A stretch of 64,000 nt of DNA from Conus ventricosus (GCA_018398815.1 CM031610.1:38532798-38596797); one strand, 5' to 3'. Numbered from the stretch's first letter, positions 23,220-36,595 are shown. The notes: generated by a model from the sequence alone, not told the origin. Made by a program: numbers and translations.

Positions 23220-25984
23220 TTCTCTGAACAGGCACCTTGGTAGAGTGTTGATACTGAACATGTCAACGACAATACTTTAACTGTAACGACAATCCTTCCA
23301 CTTAGTCAATCAGGCTACATATTTACACAAAACCTATCACTTTCAGTTCTCAGTGTTTCCAATATATATACACCAAAAAAATCAAGATCACACTTTAAAG
23401 AAAAGGAGAAAAAGAAGAAAACTTCAAACATGCCACTCCCATGTCCAACCTACAATCCTCAGTTAAAACTGTTTTCTGCACACTGGTACACTTGTATTCT
23501 TGTACAGGCAAGGACCAATAGCTTTGGGAGTCCCTTGCCCACAGTATGTGAGTTTTCTAAGCTTGCAAAAACTGCTTTCTACCCTACTGCCTGACGACCA
23601 TCCATTCTAGTTCATTCTTCAATGTCAAACTAGTTGAAGTTTCCAACATCACTTTCTACTGGATTTTTTGCAAAATACAACCTCATTTTCGAGTTGAAAA
23701 CCATTACAGTAATGCAGTACATTTGTAAAACTCCTGCAACAGTGAGACAATGGTAATACAAAAATAACAGTCCTCTGAAAAATGTGCACAAATAAGACAC
23801 ATAATCCCCTGAAATTACCTTATTTCATAACCATCTATTGCTATTTAAAGCACTATGTATGCAATCCAGTCACACAAAAAATCATTTAAAAGAATGAACA
23901 GTCACCAAGATGATCTTTTTGCACTCTCATTCACTCTCCAGAATCAGAAATCATTTTGAACTTTAAAGCATCAATAACTGTGGAGCGTATTGCTGCTTGC
24001 CCAAACAATTCTTTGCCATCTGAAACAGGGCAACATACACCAATGGGTCCACCAAAAGATGTGTTGAAATATAGCTCACATGCAGCACACCTAGCATACA
24101 ATGCACCGACGTCTGATGGCTCAACACACAGGTATTATTGAGAATAACCCAACAAAAACCTCTGTTCATAGACTTTATGCTTAGTATCAGCATGAGTGAG
24201 TCTCCTTTTGGCTTGTTGACCTTAGCCAGCTATCGCCTAAAATTACTGGATATGCTGAAAGAAGGAAATTCAATTGCTAACTTCGAGCACTGCACTTTCG
24301 CACTGGTTTCTTACAATTATAATACATATAACTGGCTGGCTGCTAATCACAATTCTAAAAAGCTTGGCAATTCGATGGTATTAGCAAATCATGGAACTCG
24401 TTGGCTATATTTGCCTTGACTCGGCAGACATTCTCACGGAGTTTTTTTGATGGGAAATTGGCCGTATGACCAATGAAAACGTTAGGGTTAGCGAGGTACC
24501 TCTAACTGCCAGAGACAATTGGCACACAACAGCACACACACTGAATTTTCACCTGCTTCACTTGTAACAAAGATAAACTCCAATAAATTACTGTAAAGGT
24601 TACTCACAACAAGTCACAGAACATCTTTCCGGTTTGCCATGCCATCTTGCATCTTTTATCACTTGCTGTATACTCTCCTGCCTTTCTTTAATTTGGGTGA
24701 AGAAATAAACAGTGCAGAAAGCAGACATTAACAACAACAAATCCAAGGACCTTTCAAGTACCCCGTGACTAAAAGCCTCAGTCTCAAGGCCTCCAAATGG
24801 AGGTGTCAAATCTCAAGGGTCTTTAAGGATCTATGTGAATCCTGATTTTGCTTTTTGTAATGGCTGTTGCTTTGTGTTAAAAGAAATTTCATCGTGAGGT
24901 TATATCAATCTACTTTGCAAATTTACAGTGACTGAGTGGTGCAGACCCGAAAAGGCTCAGGGTTCCTGTCTCCTACATTACTAACACAGATCTAAACTCA
25001 ATCATTTAACAAATTATGAAAAAAAACAAAAAAAACCCACAGAATTGTTCGGATTTTTCTCTAAATTTAATCATTTAACAAATTGAAAAAAAAGTAATAA
25101 ATAGCAGAACTCAATAGTTTTTAATGTGGCCGTGGAAACTGAGATGTAGTTAAAGGAAGGGAAATGGGATGTTGAGGGAAGAGAGAGAGAAGGGATATGA
25201 TCTAATCATGCTTGAAAAACTTGCAGGGAAAAAAAAAGATCAGTTGCAACAGCCCGGTTAACAATATAACCTTACACTGACATAATTCTCTCCTTATTTT
25301 CTCCTGCGTAACATTCTCTCCCTTGCCAAGGTATAATATTTTTTTTATGCCTCTTAGTACCACAGTAATAAACTATTCTTACATATCAATAGAAAAGGTA
25401 AAAAATCAAATCCGAAATGTATCAAATATTTTCTTACCTAATATAAAACTGCTGTAAAGTTATTAAAAGAACGCTAATTTTTGACCGCCTGATACAAAAA
25501 TGTCCCCTGACATTCTTCGTTCTAAGCTGTTTGTGCCAAAAATACTATTTTCACTACAAAGAAATAAATTTTTCCATTAGTTTTGACTTACAATTAAGTA
25601 AAAAAAAAACAAAAAAACGTGACTGCATTCATACAACGGTTTTTAAAAGAAATGGGGGATTCTCTTTTTTCAAAGACAGTTGGCACCATGCATTGGCAGG
25701 AGCAGCATGGCACGTCGGAAAACATTACAAACATCCTCTGCCTGACATGCAGTGACTCCATGTTCAATGTCCAAATTCACTGGAGCATATCTTTAGGCCC
25801 GCGTCAATAACACAGAACACTCATCAACATTCAGACCCGATATCATTCACTCTTGTCTGCAGTTCACCCACAAGCTGTCACATCAATGCAAGAACATTGC
25901 CAAAAAAAAAAAAGTTTAGGAAAAAAAGCAGCAATCACGTGAAGACCAAAAAATGCATAAACATGTAACTATTTTTTTTTAAAA

Positions 25985-26210
25985 AGACAGGCCCACATCC
26001 CACGCCACGCCTTGGACTGGAAACCCACAGGGGAGCGGAATAGGGGATGACCAGTCACCACCTGGAGAAGAACTCCACAGGCAGAACTCAAGTTCATCAA
26101 CAGGACCTGTGGTGAAACCAAGAGAACAGCCCAAGACAGAGTGAGATGGAGATCTGCAGTGGGGCCCTGTGTTACGATCGGAACGAAGAGGACCAAGTCA
26201 AGTCAAGTCA
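25985..26210 (-). mobile_element. Interspersed repeat fragment, possibly a LINE 3' end
   Basis: On the minus strand it begins with repeated 'TTGAC' then 'TTGGTCCTCTTCGTTCCGAT' and runs through 'GGTCCTGTTGATGAACTTGA' and 'TGGGTTTCCAGTCCAAGGCG'. It resembles a repeat widespread in molluscs, but I cannot name it firmly. The 75-codon minus frame over it has no other support. Confidence 0.4.
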
Positions 26211-26878
26211 TTTAAAAAATTAAAAAAGCATGCTGTCTGAATGGTTTTATTTCATGTACTAAAGAGCTGGATTACATGTGATAACACACTCTTGAGGAGT
26301 AAGAAATCCAGTGGTTTCCAGACCAGAATTACTTCCCCAAATTAGTTACATGCAACTTCAAAAAGAGCAAAATACTTCAAAAACAAACCAACCAACCAAA
26401 ACAATAACAGCAACACATTTGTAAAGAGACCGAGAAATTTTTGCTGAAGCTGTTGACAAGTTGTCACTCTCCAGGACACATACATACACACTCAGTTTCA
26501 TTGTTCCTTCAAGTTTTAAGTCTGTTGAAAACCTCCTTTGGAAAAGCTGATGAAGATCACTAACAAGAAGTCAAACAAGCTGAAAGACTGTAACAACCAC
26601 ATTATTCAATCTACTTACATAAGAAAAAAATAAGGGATACAACAACGAATCCCAACATCTTTTAATTCACAAACCAACTTCACACACTTGTTAATGACAC
26701 ATCAGCAGAGACAAACAAACAAACAAACAAAACAGAAGAAAAAAAATAGAGATCAAAAATACAATTTATGAGGAAGCTGACTCTATTGAAAAAGAGGCAC
26801 TGTATATACATGGCAATGTGGGCATCTGGGCAACGTTAGAACTATGGTATTTAATCATTTATCTGTTTACCTATTTCC

Positions 26879-26967
26879 TTATTCATTCATATTTAACATG
26901 TAAATAATGCAACTATCGGATCTTATTCATTCATATTCAACATGTAAATAATGCAACTATCGGATGA
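26879..26967. repeat. About 45-bp tandem duplication
   Basis: 'TTATTCATTCATATTTAACA' ... 'GCAACTATCGGAT' occurs twice in a row with one substitution. Confidence 0.9.
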
Positions 26968-27599
26968 TTTTTTAAAAAGTGATAGATTATGTGTCTTTTT
27001 CTTTTCTTTTTTTTTTCAAAAGGAAAAGAGAAGGCTAACGAGTCACACAGTCAGTTATGAGGCCGTAGTTCCCAGTCTCAAAAAGCTGGAGCTACATTTC
27101 TGTGGATTCCTCCTCCGACTCCCCTACACTTTCTCCAAGTCTTGTGAACAGATCACAAAGTATTCCTGTGGCTGGATTCATTTTACATATTAAGTTGATA
27201 GCCTAACCAAACACAAAGACACATCAGTGCCGAAAGCATGCTAAAACACAATGAATCAACTGGCTAAACATCAAGCTGAAACGAAAACCAACACAAAGTC
27301 CGCAAACATTCCCTGAACAACAGTACGATAGAATACACTGCAAGTGCAAGCCTTTTCATCTCCAGCTTACAAAAAAAAGAAAGAAAGAAAAAAAGTCCTA
27401 TCAAAAAGTTTCTTCTTTATTTTTCAAAAGTCCCAAATGCCATATAAAATAAGACTGCTGATGGAAAGGTGGGACATTGTAACATTCTACGTCACAAAAA
27501 CCCAGTTACTATTCGCTTTAAAAATTCATCCCCCGCGATGGAATATGGACTGAACTGCTCGGCTGGTAACAATAAAAAAAGAAATTTAAAACAGACCAG

Positions 27600-28410
27600 G
27601 TGCCACAATGCAACGTCAGTAGTGTCTCACATTGCAGGCTGGGAGGTAGTAGGGTTCGATTTTCATCAGTCACTTCTTAGTGGTGTCTTTCTGCCCTGAC
27701 CGGCTCCTAACCAGAGCTGAGTTTGCTATGGGGAACTGGAACCTTAACAGTTGAACTGTCCACTTGACAGATGTGTTTTTGACAGCGTTGCTAAAATTTC
27801 CTGCACAACGTTTCAGGCGTGGCCTGGCTGATGTCCCGATATATCATGAAAATAAGCATCATGGTGCAGCCCTGTCAAGTTGTTCCACCTGGAATGGAAC
27901 TCCCTCCCATCATCTTCATCATCCTCAGGGGATCAGCATCGAAAAAAAAAAGTCTCGAATACTGTGGCCCTTTGTACCCTGCTCTCATGGTGACCCCAGT
28001 TCTGAGTTGCTCTCCGCATCTAAGCCCTTGGCAAGTTCATACAAGGCTGCATATATCAGTGAGTTTGAGGAGACGTGGTGGCTCTTTCCAGAGGGGGACG
28101 TTCACTCACACTGGCTCCGCGATTATGACAAATACCGTCATCAGACTGGGGCTTAGTGAGTGGTGTCTTGCTTACGCTGGGACGGTGCAGGCACCACTTA
28201 AAAACACCACTGAAGTGACTAGACGAAAGAAACGCAGTGTCTTCTCAGGTGGGTTGCCTACTGATGACCTGAGAACTGACTGCTGCCTGTGGATTGCCGG
28301 TGCCAGGGCATGCGACAGGCCGAACCAAAGTGTGGCTGAGAATGGGCAGCCAAAACAAGCCACATACAGGGAATGCTACTGAAGTGGCATGGAAAATGAG
28401 ACAGGGGAAA
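27600..28410 (+). mobile_element. Dispersed about 0.8 kb tRNA-headed repeat, copy 4
   Basis: Head at about 27610-27685 (GGGTTCGATTTTCATC), middle with 'CGGCTCCTAACCAGAG', a (CAT/CTT)n stretch at 27905-27925, an A run at 27940-27949, and the complete tail ('GTGGGTTGCCTACTGATGAC', 'GGATTGCCGGTGCC', 'CTACTGAAGTGGCATGG'). Together with copy 1 it defines the full length. Confidence 0.7.
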
Positions 28411-28916
28411 CACAACGAAGACCCAAACATCGTTGTGAATCACTGGGAGGGGGACGGGGAAGGGGAAGGCGAAAGGCAAAATTTCCAAGCTGTCTCCAAA
28501 GCAAGGATACCAAATGTAAAGATTCTAAAACTTACAAACCTAAAACTAGAAAAGAATCAAAGAAAATGGAATATCAGAAAAAAACCTATCTAAAAAAAAA
28601 AAATCCACAGACACATGAAAAGATAGCAACAAGCTGAATGGGAGTTATAAAAAGATCAAAATTAATAAAAGCACTCAGCAGGCAGCCTTCCAACACCTGC
28701 GAAACTGTGGAAGCATGAACAATTATCACCTGTCTTGCTACACTCACTTTACAACTCACATCATCCAGCACACACCTTTCTCCCTCCAAGACACATTTTT
28801 AAAAAGTGTTTGGATAAAAACTACAAACAAGCAAGTTCAAGTAATTCACAAGAAAATTACGTTTCATATGTACAACCTCAAACCACAGAACAATCGATAT
28901 GGATGACCAGGTTTTT

Positions 28917-28995
28917 TTGGGTTTTTTTTTAGAGGAGTGGGGGGGGGGGGGGCAGAAAAAAAACTTTAAGAAAAAAAAAAGAAAAAAAGACAGCT
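28917..28995. repeat. Homopolymer cluster
   Basis: T, G (about 14) and A runs in succession. Confidence 0.85.
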
Positions 28996-31900
28996 GATGT
29001 GCTAAGTGACATTGTTTTTATGTAACATGGAGCAACACTACTGGGTGGCAGTCAAGGGAGTTTGTCTCCCCTGTACACATCAGTCACAAAGGTTCATCAA
29101 ACAACTCAAATCTCAATACCACAAAGAGTTCTTCCAAAGGATTTCCACTTTCACTAAAATCAGCAGATTCAACTGAACAGCAGCAGCACTCCGGACCAGC
29201 CTGCGAGTGTCCAACTCCACACAAGCACTCTTTAAAAAAAAACAAATGGCCATTAGCTTTGCAGAAACAGACACTAGAGACCACAGACAGGTCATGTGCA
29301 CAATTCTGTGAACCATACCACGATAGGCCTAGATTTCAGCAACATTCCCTTTTCAAGCAGTCACACTCTGAAAGGCAATAACGCTGAAATCTGGAGCCAT
29401 TTACTGATACCTGTGTTCAGTGCTTTGAACTGCAGTCAAAACCGTTCTGTGGTCTGATCAGAGACTCTATCCACACAAGCAAAACTCAGACAAGTCTTAC
29501 TTCCTCCTGTGTCTTAATGCCAGGCAGGCGTTATCAAAATCATTGTGTATTTTGTATCTTGGCACATTCTGAGAGCATTTGTCCATGGAGATCTATGCCT
29601 CTCCAGCTAAACACAAACACATGATCAACACTTTTCTGCCTTCATGCCACACAGCACCAACACAGGCTACCGCAATTCATGTCATTACTTCAGTCCGTCA
29701 GTGATTTGCTACATTTGCATGGCAAACTGACTATCAGCTCTCTGCTGTCTTTCCTTGTTATCCGGTGTATGTCAGAGCAATGGTAAAACATCACCTACCA
29801 CAAAAAATCAACGGTGACTGGCAAGTGTAGAAGAAAAAAAAAACTGAAAAAGAAAACAAATAGTTAAACAGAATGTGTAATTCAGCATTTTTTTTTCAAT
29901 TCTTCTTGGGTATCAGAAAACGCAGAAAAGTTTGAAATGTGATTTTGAAGAAGGAATTTGATTGTGCTTCCTCCAGCTAACTTCTATAAACACTGCAACT
30001 GCAGATCTAATGATTCTTAGACCTTAATTTGCAACCTACAGATTCCATTTCACTGATCTTTGAGGCTGCTTATTGCGATTAAAGGTAGCCTCTCCCTCTG
30101 ACCTCTCTCCCTACTTCCCTAGTGAAAATGATTGATGCCTTGATCCGCTTTACGCTTCATGCATGGCCTAGCAAGTGTCTTCAGTTATTTACAACAGTAA
30201 ATAGACAGTTCAATACATAAGGAAATAAAAACAACAGGACAAACAGATAATATCTAAGCAAATGCTCGAGTATTTACAAGATGGATTTATCATTTATGTC
30301 TACTGATATGAAACGTCACTGCATGCATGAAGCATTGCACACATGCACCAACTTCCAATTTCATCATCAGTGAACATTATATGCATACAAATCTTGTGAA
30401 CTATAAACAAATATTCTTCTTCATCTTTGCAAACACATCTCTATCATCTTCATCTACCCAGAAATTCCCTAGTCATGGAAAGCACTCACATATATTCCTA
30501 TTAGCCAATGTCTACATGTTAAACACCACCATACACCCAGCCAGCATCCCCCAGGTTTATTATTTCCTTACACACGCACTAAAAACTGGAGAGCGATGAA
30601 GGTGGTGGGAGGGGAAGGAATGGGAATGGGCAGGAAGAGGAGGGGGGAAGGGAGTGGCAGAGCAGAGGGAGGAGGGGTAAAGGGCTAGTATTAAGTTCTG
30701 CCACTTGAGCAATTGCAAATGCCGACAGGAAAGAAAAAGCGATACTATGCTCATCCCTATGGCAAGATTAAGACTATTAACAGTAAGATTGAACAGAACA
30801 CCGCTCCTTCTGGACTGAAACTGACAGCACTGCTATACTGTAACCAACTATTGGCAGGCAATCCATATACTGATGAACCTGAACTGACACATGGATTTCC
30901 AAATTAGGAAATTATTGTTTAAACCCATCAAGAGTGTTCTTAACAGCTTGGTTTGGTTAAACTTTTACAGACGCACGGCCCTGTCTTTCACGAAGAAATG
31001 GCACCTGCATGTACTCACTTACATGAACTTTGTACAACTGTAAAGCAAGAAATTCCTTGTGAACCTTGGTGTGAAATGGGTTCTATATACACCACTGGTA
31101 GTGGCAAACTCAAGTGTAATGGTCTGCTTACATTGCGTCACACTAATTAACCTGTTAGTCCCCAGTAATCAGTGCTGACCTCAAATATGAATTCCAATCA
31201 GATCCAAACTAGCTCATGATTTCCTGTGAAAAGTCACTTGCTTTCTGGCGAGTGATACCATGAGCCTGCCACATACCTCCACGGCGCAATTCAAAGGAAA
31301 AACTCTGAGATCATGTTAGTCTTTCTGTACGGCATGCACACACTATCCTATTTTCTTTGCTTCATCCACACTGGCTCTAAGTTAGTCTCTTTTTGACCCA
31401 ACAAATATTCTGCTGTTTGCAATATAGCATTGAGAACATGTAAATCATTACAAGAGCAATTAGAATTCTGCTGTTGAAAGAAAAGTTGACTGATGGTCTT
31501 GTTTTCTCTCTTATCTTTGTGGTTGCGTTCACCGATACATATAATGCAGGCACATGAATGTTTTGGCATCTGTTTCGATCACATTATGTATTTACATATA
31601 TTAACCTTAACACATGTGATTCATCCGATCAAACAACAAACCTTACACAACAGAAACTCATGCATTTAAAGCTAAAGCCCATGTGAGAGAGTATGTGTAA
31701 GTGTGTGTGCGTGTGCATGCATGTGTGGATATGTGGGTGCATGCATACCAATGGGTGTTTCCATGTGCTCTTGTCGTGTGTGTGTGTTATGTGTTTACGC
31801 ATGTGCTATACTATGTGCGAGATATCCAGGACATTCAGCTGAAGATCTGTTTTAGGAACTCACTGAAATTTGAAAAAAAATACAAACTATGGTAGATGCA

Positions 31901-32029
31901 TATCAACATCACCAGTTGTCACCCAGAGAATTGTCTCCATGTTCCCTGTCTGTCTGCATCTTCACCTTACGGCCTTGAATTTATGCATCCACCATGTCCA
32001 CACCTATGCACCCAGCGCACAGGGGGGGG

Positions 32030-32150
32030 GGGGGGCACATGCCAGCCAGCCTGTAAGCATAGTGTGTGTGTGTGTGTGTGTCTGTGGCTTTTTGTGTGTG
32101 TGTGTGTGTGTGTGTGTACGCGCACACATGTGCGCGTGCGTTTGTGTATG
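32030..32150. repeat. Poly(G) and (TG)n cluster
   Basis: A G run at 32022-32036 and TG repeats at 32062-32118. Confidence 0.9.
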
Positions 32151-32389
32151 GGACCTGCTTACGCAGTGGAACAAACTATCTCAACCCGACAAAATACAAC
32201 AATAACACAAGCCACCACCACCATGTCTATCATGAACAGAAATCAGTGCCTTTTGAAGTCACCCTTTTTATCACACAGCTCAGCGATCTAAACAACAAAC
32301 ACTAACAATGTTGTTGGAGGATTTGAAACCCAAAACACCCTGTGAACTACAAAGGCGTCTGGGAGAGCACGGACCTCAGTCAAAGCCAA

Positions 32390-32735
32390 CTGTATCCCGG
32401 ATCCACCCTTTGACCTGGATCTTGACTACCCATCGGCACAAAAATCCAGTGGGTTCGTCCTCGATGCACATTCCATCTTTCCACCAAGTTTCACTATGAT
32501 GTAGGTTTTCGTGTAATCCTGTTGAAACAGATCCTGCAGCTGCCCTTCAGTCTGGAATGGCACCACAAACCACACCAACTTTACTGGGTTAGTCCCTGGG
32601 CTATACTCCATCCTTCCGCCAGTTTTTTCTTGAAATCAGCACACTAGTTTTTGTGTCACCTCGCAAACAGATGGACAAATGAACTAACATAACCCCCTTG
32701 GGGGAGGTAATGAATTAAAAGGGGGAGGTAATGAA
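32390..32735 (+). mobile_element. Interspersed repeat fragments ending in GGGGGAGGTAAT
   Basis: Two related blocks carry 'CCACCAAGTTTCACTATGAT' or a diverged form, 'GTAATCCTGTTGAAACAG', 'AACCCCCTTGGGGGAGGTAA'. The 'AACATAACCCCCTTGGNGGAGGTAAT' terminus is characteristic of a repeat common in invertebrate and fish genomes. I cannot assign its class with certainty. Confidence 0.5.
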
Positions 32736-33027
32736 CTAAACAGAATTGATGCACAGTACTCCTGAACAAATAAGTTAAAAGAACTATCAGTGATTGTCCA
32801 GGCTTTAAAAAGGAAATAATAAATATCTTTAAAAAAACAACTGAGTAAATAGGTCAATAAACAGATCACCAAATAAAGAAGCCACCAGACGTAAATCAAC
32901 GTCAGCAGTGTCAGCAGAACTGAATGTCAATCGAAGCACCTATCATGCACCGAGAACAAACAAACAAACAAAATTGGCGACACACTTACAAACACAACTT
33001 CGCTTCAGCACCATGCTCCTGCTACGA

Positions 33028-33028
<1 letters not shown>

Positions 33029-33056
<28 letters not shown>
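33029..33056. repeat. Poly(C) run
   Basis: Near-pure run of about 27 C, about 170 bases beyond the MAP3K4 stop codon. Confidence 0.95.
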
Positions 33057-33058
<2 letters not shown>

Positions 33059-33226
33059 CAAATGACAACTTTCTACATGTGTAAGTCTGTCTCTCTTGTT
33101 TGTTCATTGTCTCTGCTTTGGAGCTGTTTTGTTTTCCTTCTGACATCCACCTTGCTCGTACTAATGAAGCTGTCCTCCCTGTGGGATGTCTGTTCTTCTA
33201 CCAGTAGTAGTCAGCCAGTAGAGTGA

Positions 33227-33325
33227 TCATGCTTCCTCCGATGAGCCTTTGGGCAGCACGGGCAGGTTCTGCTTTCTCTTCTTTTTCTTCTCTTCTTCCT
33301 CCTCTTCCTCTGGTTCATTGTATAC
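33227..33325 (-). CDS. MAP3K4: MAP3K4 last coding exon (basic C-terminal tail and stop)
   Basis: The acceptor (aaatccag) precedes GTATAC; the exon enters in phase 0 and reads VYNEPEEEEEEEKKKKRKQN then LPVLPKGSSEEA, stop TGA at 33227-33229 (99 bases, 33 codons). It follows the kinase domain directly. From memory, vertebrate MAP3K4 ends a few residues after the equivalent Val, so this acidic stretch plus KKKKRK tail of about 30 residues looks like a lineage feature. KKKKRK could act as a nuclear localisation signal; that is inference. The phase join to the upstream exon is exact. Confidence 0.85.
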   Translation of the reverse strand, partial: VYNEPEEEEEEEKKKKRKQNLPVLPKGSSEEA

Positions 33326-33819
33326 CTGGATTTAAAAAACAACAACAAACCATAAAATTTCTAGTTACTAGACCCACTGTGTGATTAACGACAGGTCTTT
33401 TTTTTTGTGGCACTCTTATCATCAATTTCATAGATTTTAGTTTTTTGTCTTGAATATTCTGCAAGTACTATGTAAGGTGTTTGACAAATCATTAGTAAAA
33501 AAAAAAAATTTTTTGTTAAATCGAGCAAACCATGAACGACAGGTCTCAGGATGTTTTCCTGTATCATTCCACTGAGGACCTGAGAACTATCTGACATTTC
33601 TTTTCCAACTAGAAGCTCTAGGAACCCACCTGTTCTTATCCACTATTATGATCTTACTGCTGATACTGTAAACAAACACTTTCAGCAGGTACTTGTTTGA
33701 ATACATTTTGACCAACTCGATCTACAGACTGTGACATAAGGATTTTCTTTCATTTCCCACTGTACAAACTTTTGGAGCTGCTCTAAGAACTGCCCAGCCT
33801 GGTTATCCATATCAATTGC

Positions 33820-33821
<2 letters not shown>

Positions 33822-33880
<59 letters not shown>

Positions 33881-33882
33881 AC
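33822..33882. repeat. (TG)n microsatellite in a MAP3K4 intron
   Basis: About 28 TG units in the intron between the last two coding exons; (CA)n in the sense of the gene. Confidence 0.95.
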
Positions 33883-34104
33883 ACATGTATTCATGTGTTG
33901 TCTATGTGCAAGTGGGAATTTTTTGTTCTTTTTTATTTCCATTCCCTGCTTTTTGATTCCAACCTTACCCAACAGTCGAATTATCCAGAATCAATCAACT
34001 TGACAAGAAGTGAAAAAAAAAAAAAAAAAAAAGATACTATCCGGTCTCCTCCCATCATCCTTCTACTACCCCATCCCCCATCCACCTCTCCCACCATGCC
34101 AGAC

Positions 34105-34284
34105 CTTGGTGAAGGTATTGTCGAGGAGCTGACTGGCAGTGGCACGCTTGGCGGGGTCGTGGCACATGATGAGCTCCAGGAAGTCCTTGCCCTCCGCACT
34201 CAGGCTGTCTGGCACGGCCGGCTTCTGGCCGATGCCCACCTTGTACATGATCTGGTAGTTGTTCTCCAGCTCATGCCACGGCCG
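34105..34284 (-). CDS. MAP3K4: MAP3K4 exon: C-lobe of the kinase domain
   Basis: A phase-0 exon of exactly 60 codons: acceptor gtgtgcag, donor AAG then gtctgg. It encodes RPWHELENNYQIMYKVGIGQ ... EGKDFLELIMCHDPAKRATA ... SQLLDNTFTK. This covers subdomains X and XI: the RPWHE motif after helix F, and the invariant Arg of kinase C-lobes in 'AKRATASQLL'. Residue pattern matches MAP3K4 (human form RPWHEYEHNFQIMYKVG) better than MAP3K1-3. No frame damage. Confidence 0.95.
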
Positions 34285-34639
34285 CTGCACACACACAGGC
34301 AACACAGCGGTACTGTTCTGTCTCTTTTGAATACCAGCTACCGGACTTCATGGTCTTCTCTGCCTCTGAGAATAAAACATATGCATCACAGGAGCAGGAG
34401 AAGTTTGGAAAAGAGAAGCGAAAAGGGGAGGGAGGGGAGGGTGGCTCTAAACTCGTGTTCAAACTGATGATGGGAGATGAACCAATCATAAAGAAGTCAC
34501 ACATGCGCACTTGCACATGCATGCAAGCAGCCACACATACATACCAAGTCATAATGACCACAGGGAGCAAGGGGCCGACTACTAAACAAACCTCCAACAA
34601 CAAAATAAATCTGATGACACAGGAGCTTCCCATGTTCCA

Positions 34640-34990
34640 CGGCTTACCGTTCCATTCAGATTTCCTTTAATGCAGTTTCATAAGTTACAAACCTTTCCAT
34701 TTTATGCGGCTTCCTATTTAACACATTTTCACGTTTTACACAACTTTACAGTTTACTTAGCTTTCCATTTCATTTAGCTTCCCATTTTTCTATTTCGTCG
34801 TACAGCTTCCCATTTCACAAACCTTCAGATTTCATACAGTTTCCCAGTTCTGACAGCTTCCCATTTCTTAAAAGGTTTCCCAACTACATAGTTTTCCATT
34901 TTATACAATGCCCCACTTTTCAAAACTTCTTGTTGCAAAGAATCCCATTTCACACAGCTTCCCTTTCTATACAGCTTTTCCTGTTTTTAA
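34640..34990 (-). repeat. Degenerate about 25-bp repeat, AGCTTCCCATTTCA type
   Basis: 'CAGCTTCCCATTTC' and variants recur about every 22-30 bases in the MAP3K4 intron. It is another worn array in this locus. Confidence 0.75.
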
Positions 34991-35649
34991 CTTTACTGTA
35001 TACCATATAACTCCCCTCCCCTCTTTTTTGACACACAGCATGGGGTGATAAGGGAAGGGGTGAAGCACACCTGAAACACTCCCCCCATCCCACTACCCCT
35101 ATCTCTCTGTCCCTCATCCTTCTCCAATTCACACCTGCTCTGTCTTGGAAGCAGTTATGGATCAAAGCACACTGTTGGTGGATAACCTTCAGCTACCAAA
35201 GCTAAGACCACTAAAGGAAAAACCTGATGGTAGATATATAGTAAGCAGTCAGAACTTTTAAAGTATGGGAGTAATACCACAGAGATAACATGGATGACAA
35301 GCCAGCACAAACACCACCACCAACCAACCCAAAAAAAAGAAAAAAAAAAAAAGAGAGCTTACGTGTCCTATAACTCAATGGCTGCCAAGTTTTGTAAGTA
35401 CTGTCAAACAACTGCAATTATCTGTTACATCTCTCACACACACAACATGCTGAATACTCACGAAACCGAGACATTTTACTCCTTCACAAGTCAATTCTGG
35501 GTACATAAAGAAAATATACAGTCTACAAGCTAATGGCAATCATAGCTTGACATATCCATCCATATTCTTTCTGAAAGATTAATCAATGATTTAACTCGGT
35601 GCAAAGTAAGCAAACAACAACAACAACAAAAGAAAGAAAACTGGTATAC

Positions 35650-35756
35650 CTTTCCTGTGGCCATTTCAATGACAACACATCCGAGGCTCCAGATATCGGC
35701 AGCTCTACCATAGCCCGCCTGATCATTTTGCGTGAAAACCTCAGGTGCCATGTATG
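35650..35756 (-). CDS. MAP3K4: MAP3K4 exon: activation segment end and APE motif
   Basis: Acceptor ctgtgcag, donor AAG then gtatac; 107 bases. It completes the split Ala codon from the previous exon and reads [20 protein letters not shown] then [20 protein letters not shown] is the APE motif that closes the activation segment. [12 protein letters not shown] is helix F of subdomain IX, with its conserved Asp. The Ala-Tyr before MAPE corresponds to the MAP3K4-type 'GTAAYMAPE'. Intact frame. Confidence 0.95.
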
Positions 35757-36595
35757 CTGCACAGACATACGATTTACACACAGACTGTATTTATGTCTGA
35801 TTGTAGCAAAACCTGCACTTTCACAAACTTTCTGGCACCATGGAGCCTGCAAAGACAACTCATACAGAGACCAACTTAATGTCTGATTGTTTCCAGTTCT
35901 ACACCTGCAGTCTGTCCCTCCACATCCAAATTCACCCAAGATTTTTATGTCAATACCAAACTTTACCAAAAAGTCATGAATGTACAACGGAAAAAGTGTA
36001 ATGAATTTCTCTGCTGCAGGATCCATTCAAGAATTTTAAGCTTTTCATGAAAAATGGGGATTTCCTTACATTATCTCACTGTTTAGCTGGTATTACTATA
36101 TCATACCCTTTGCAAGCTACAGATAGTCTGCTAGCTCTGTCTGGCCGATTTCACAGCTGATGTAAAAAGATGCCCCATGAAAGGGTTTAACACAAGCTCA
36201 CTGCTGTTTCAATTGACTACTGCACTACACTACTACTACTACACTTCATGTAACATGATAATCAAAAGTAAAGAAATAATAATACTAATGATTGTAAAAA
36301 TGTCAGAATACAAATTTAACATCTCAATGAACAATGATTTTCAAAAATTATTCCACAGTTTCATGAACATTTCTTGATAAATTAAATCCATACTCAATAC
36401 CGGTGACTAGTACCTTCTTTTTCTTTTGTCTTTTGTCATCTGAGCCAGTGAAATACTAGTAAACCAAACCCTGAAAGAGGTATACCCATTTTCAGCCATT
36501 TCTGACTCTTCCTTGTACAAGTGTGAACAGCAAATAGAGCAAACGCTCTGAACGATATACAGTAACATCACTGTGTGCATTCGCTGCATGGCTAC

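Larger units (their letters stand above)
23220..33226 (-). other. Probable MAP3K4 3' UTR and/or downstream intergenic DNA
   Basis: A-rich on the plus strand (T-rich in the MAP3K4 sense). I found no exon with recognisable motifs. Minus-strand AATAAA candidates appear as TTTATT near 30555, 27416, 26246 and 23214. Repeats inside are listed separately. How far the 3' UTR truly runs cannot be read from sequence. Confidence 0.35.

Noticed and set aside
23956..24419. Overlapping frames of 61-93 codons on both strands
   Set aside because: Both strands are open to the same extent, with no motif or codon bias. Likely UTR or intergenic DNA.
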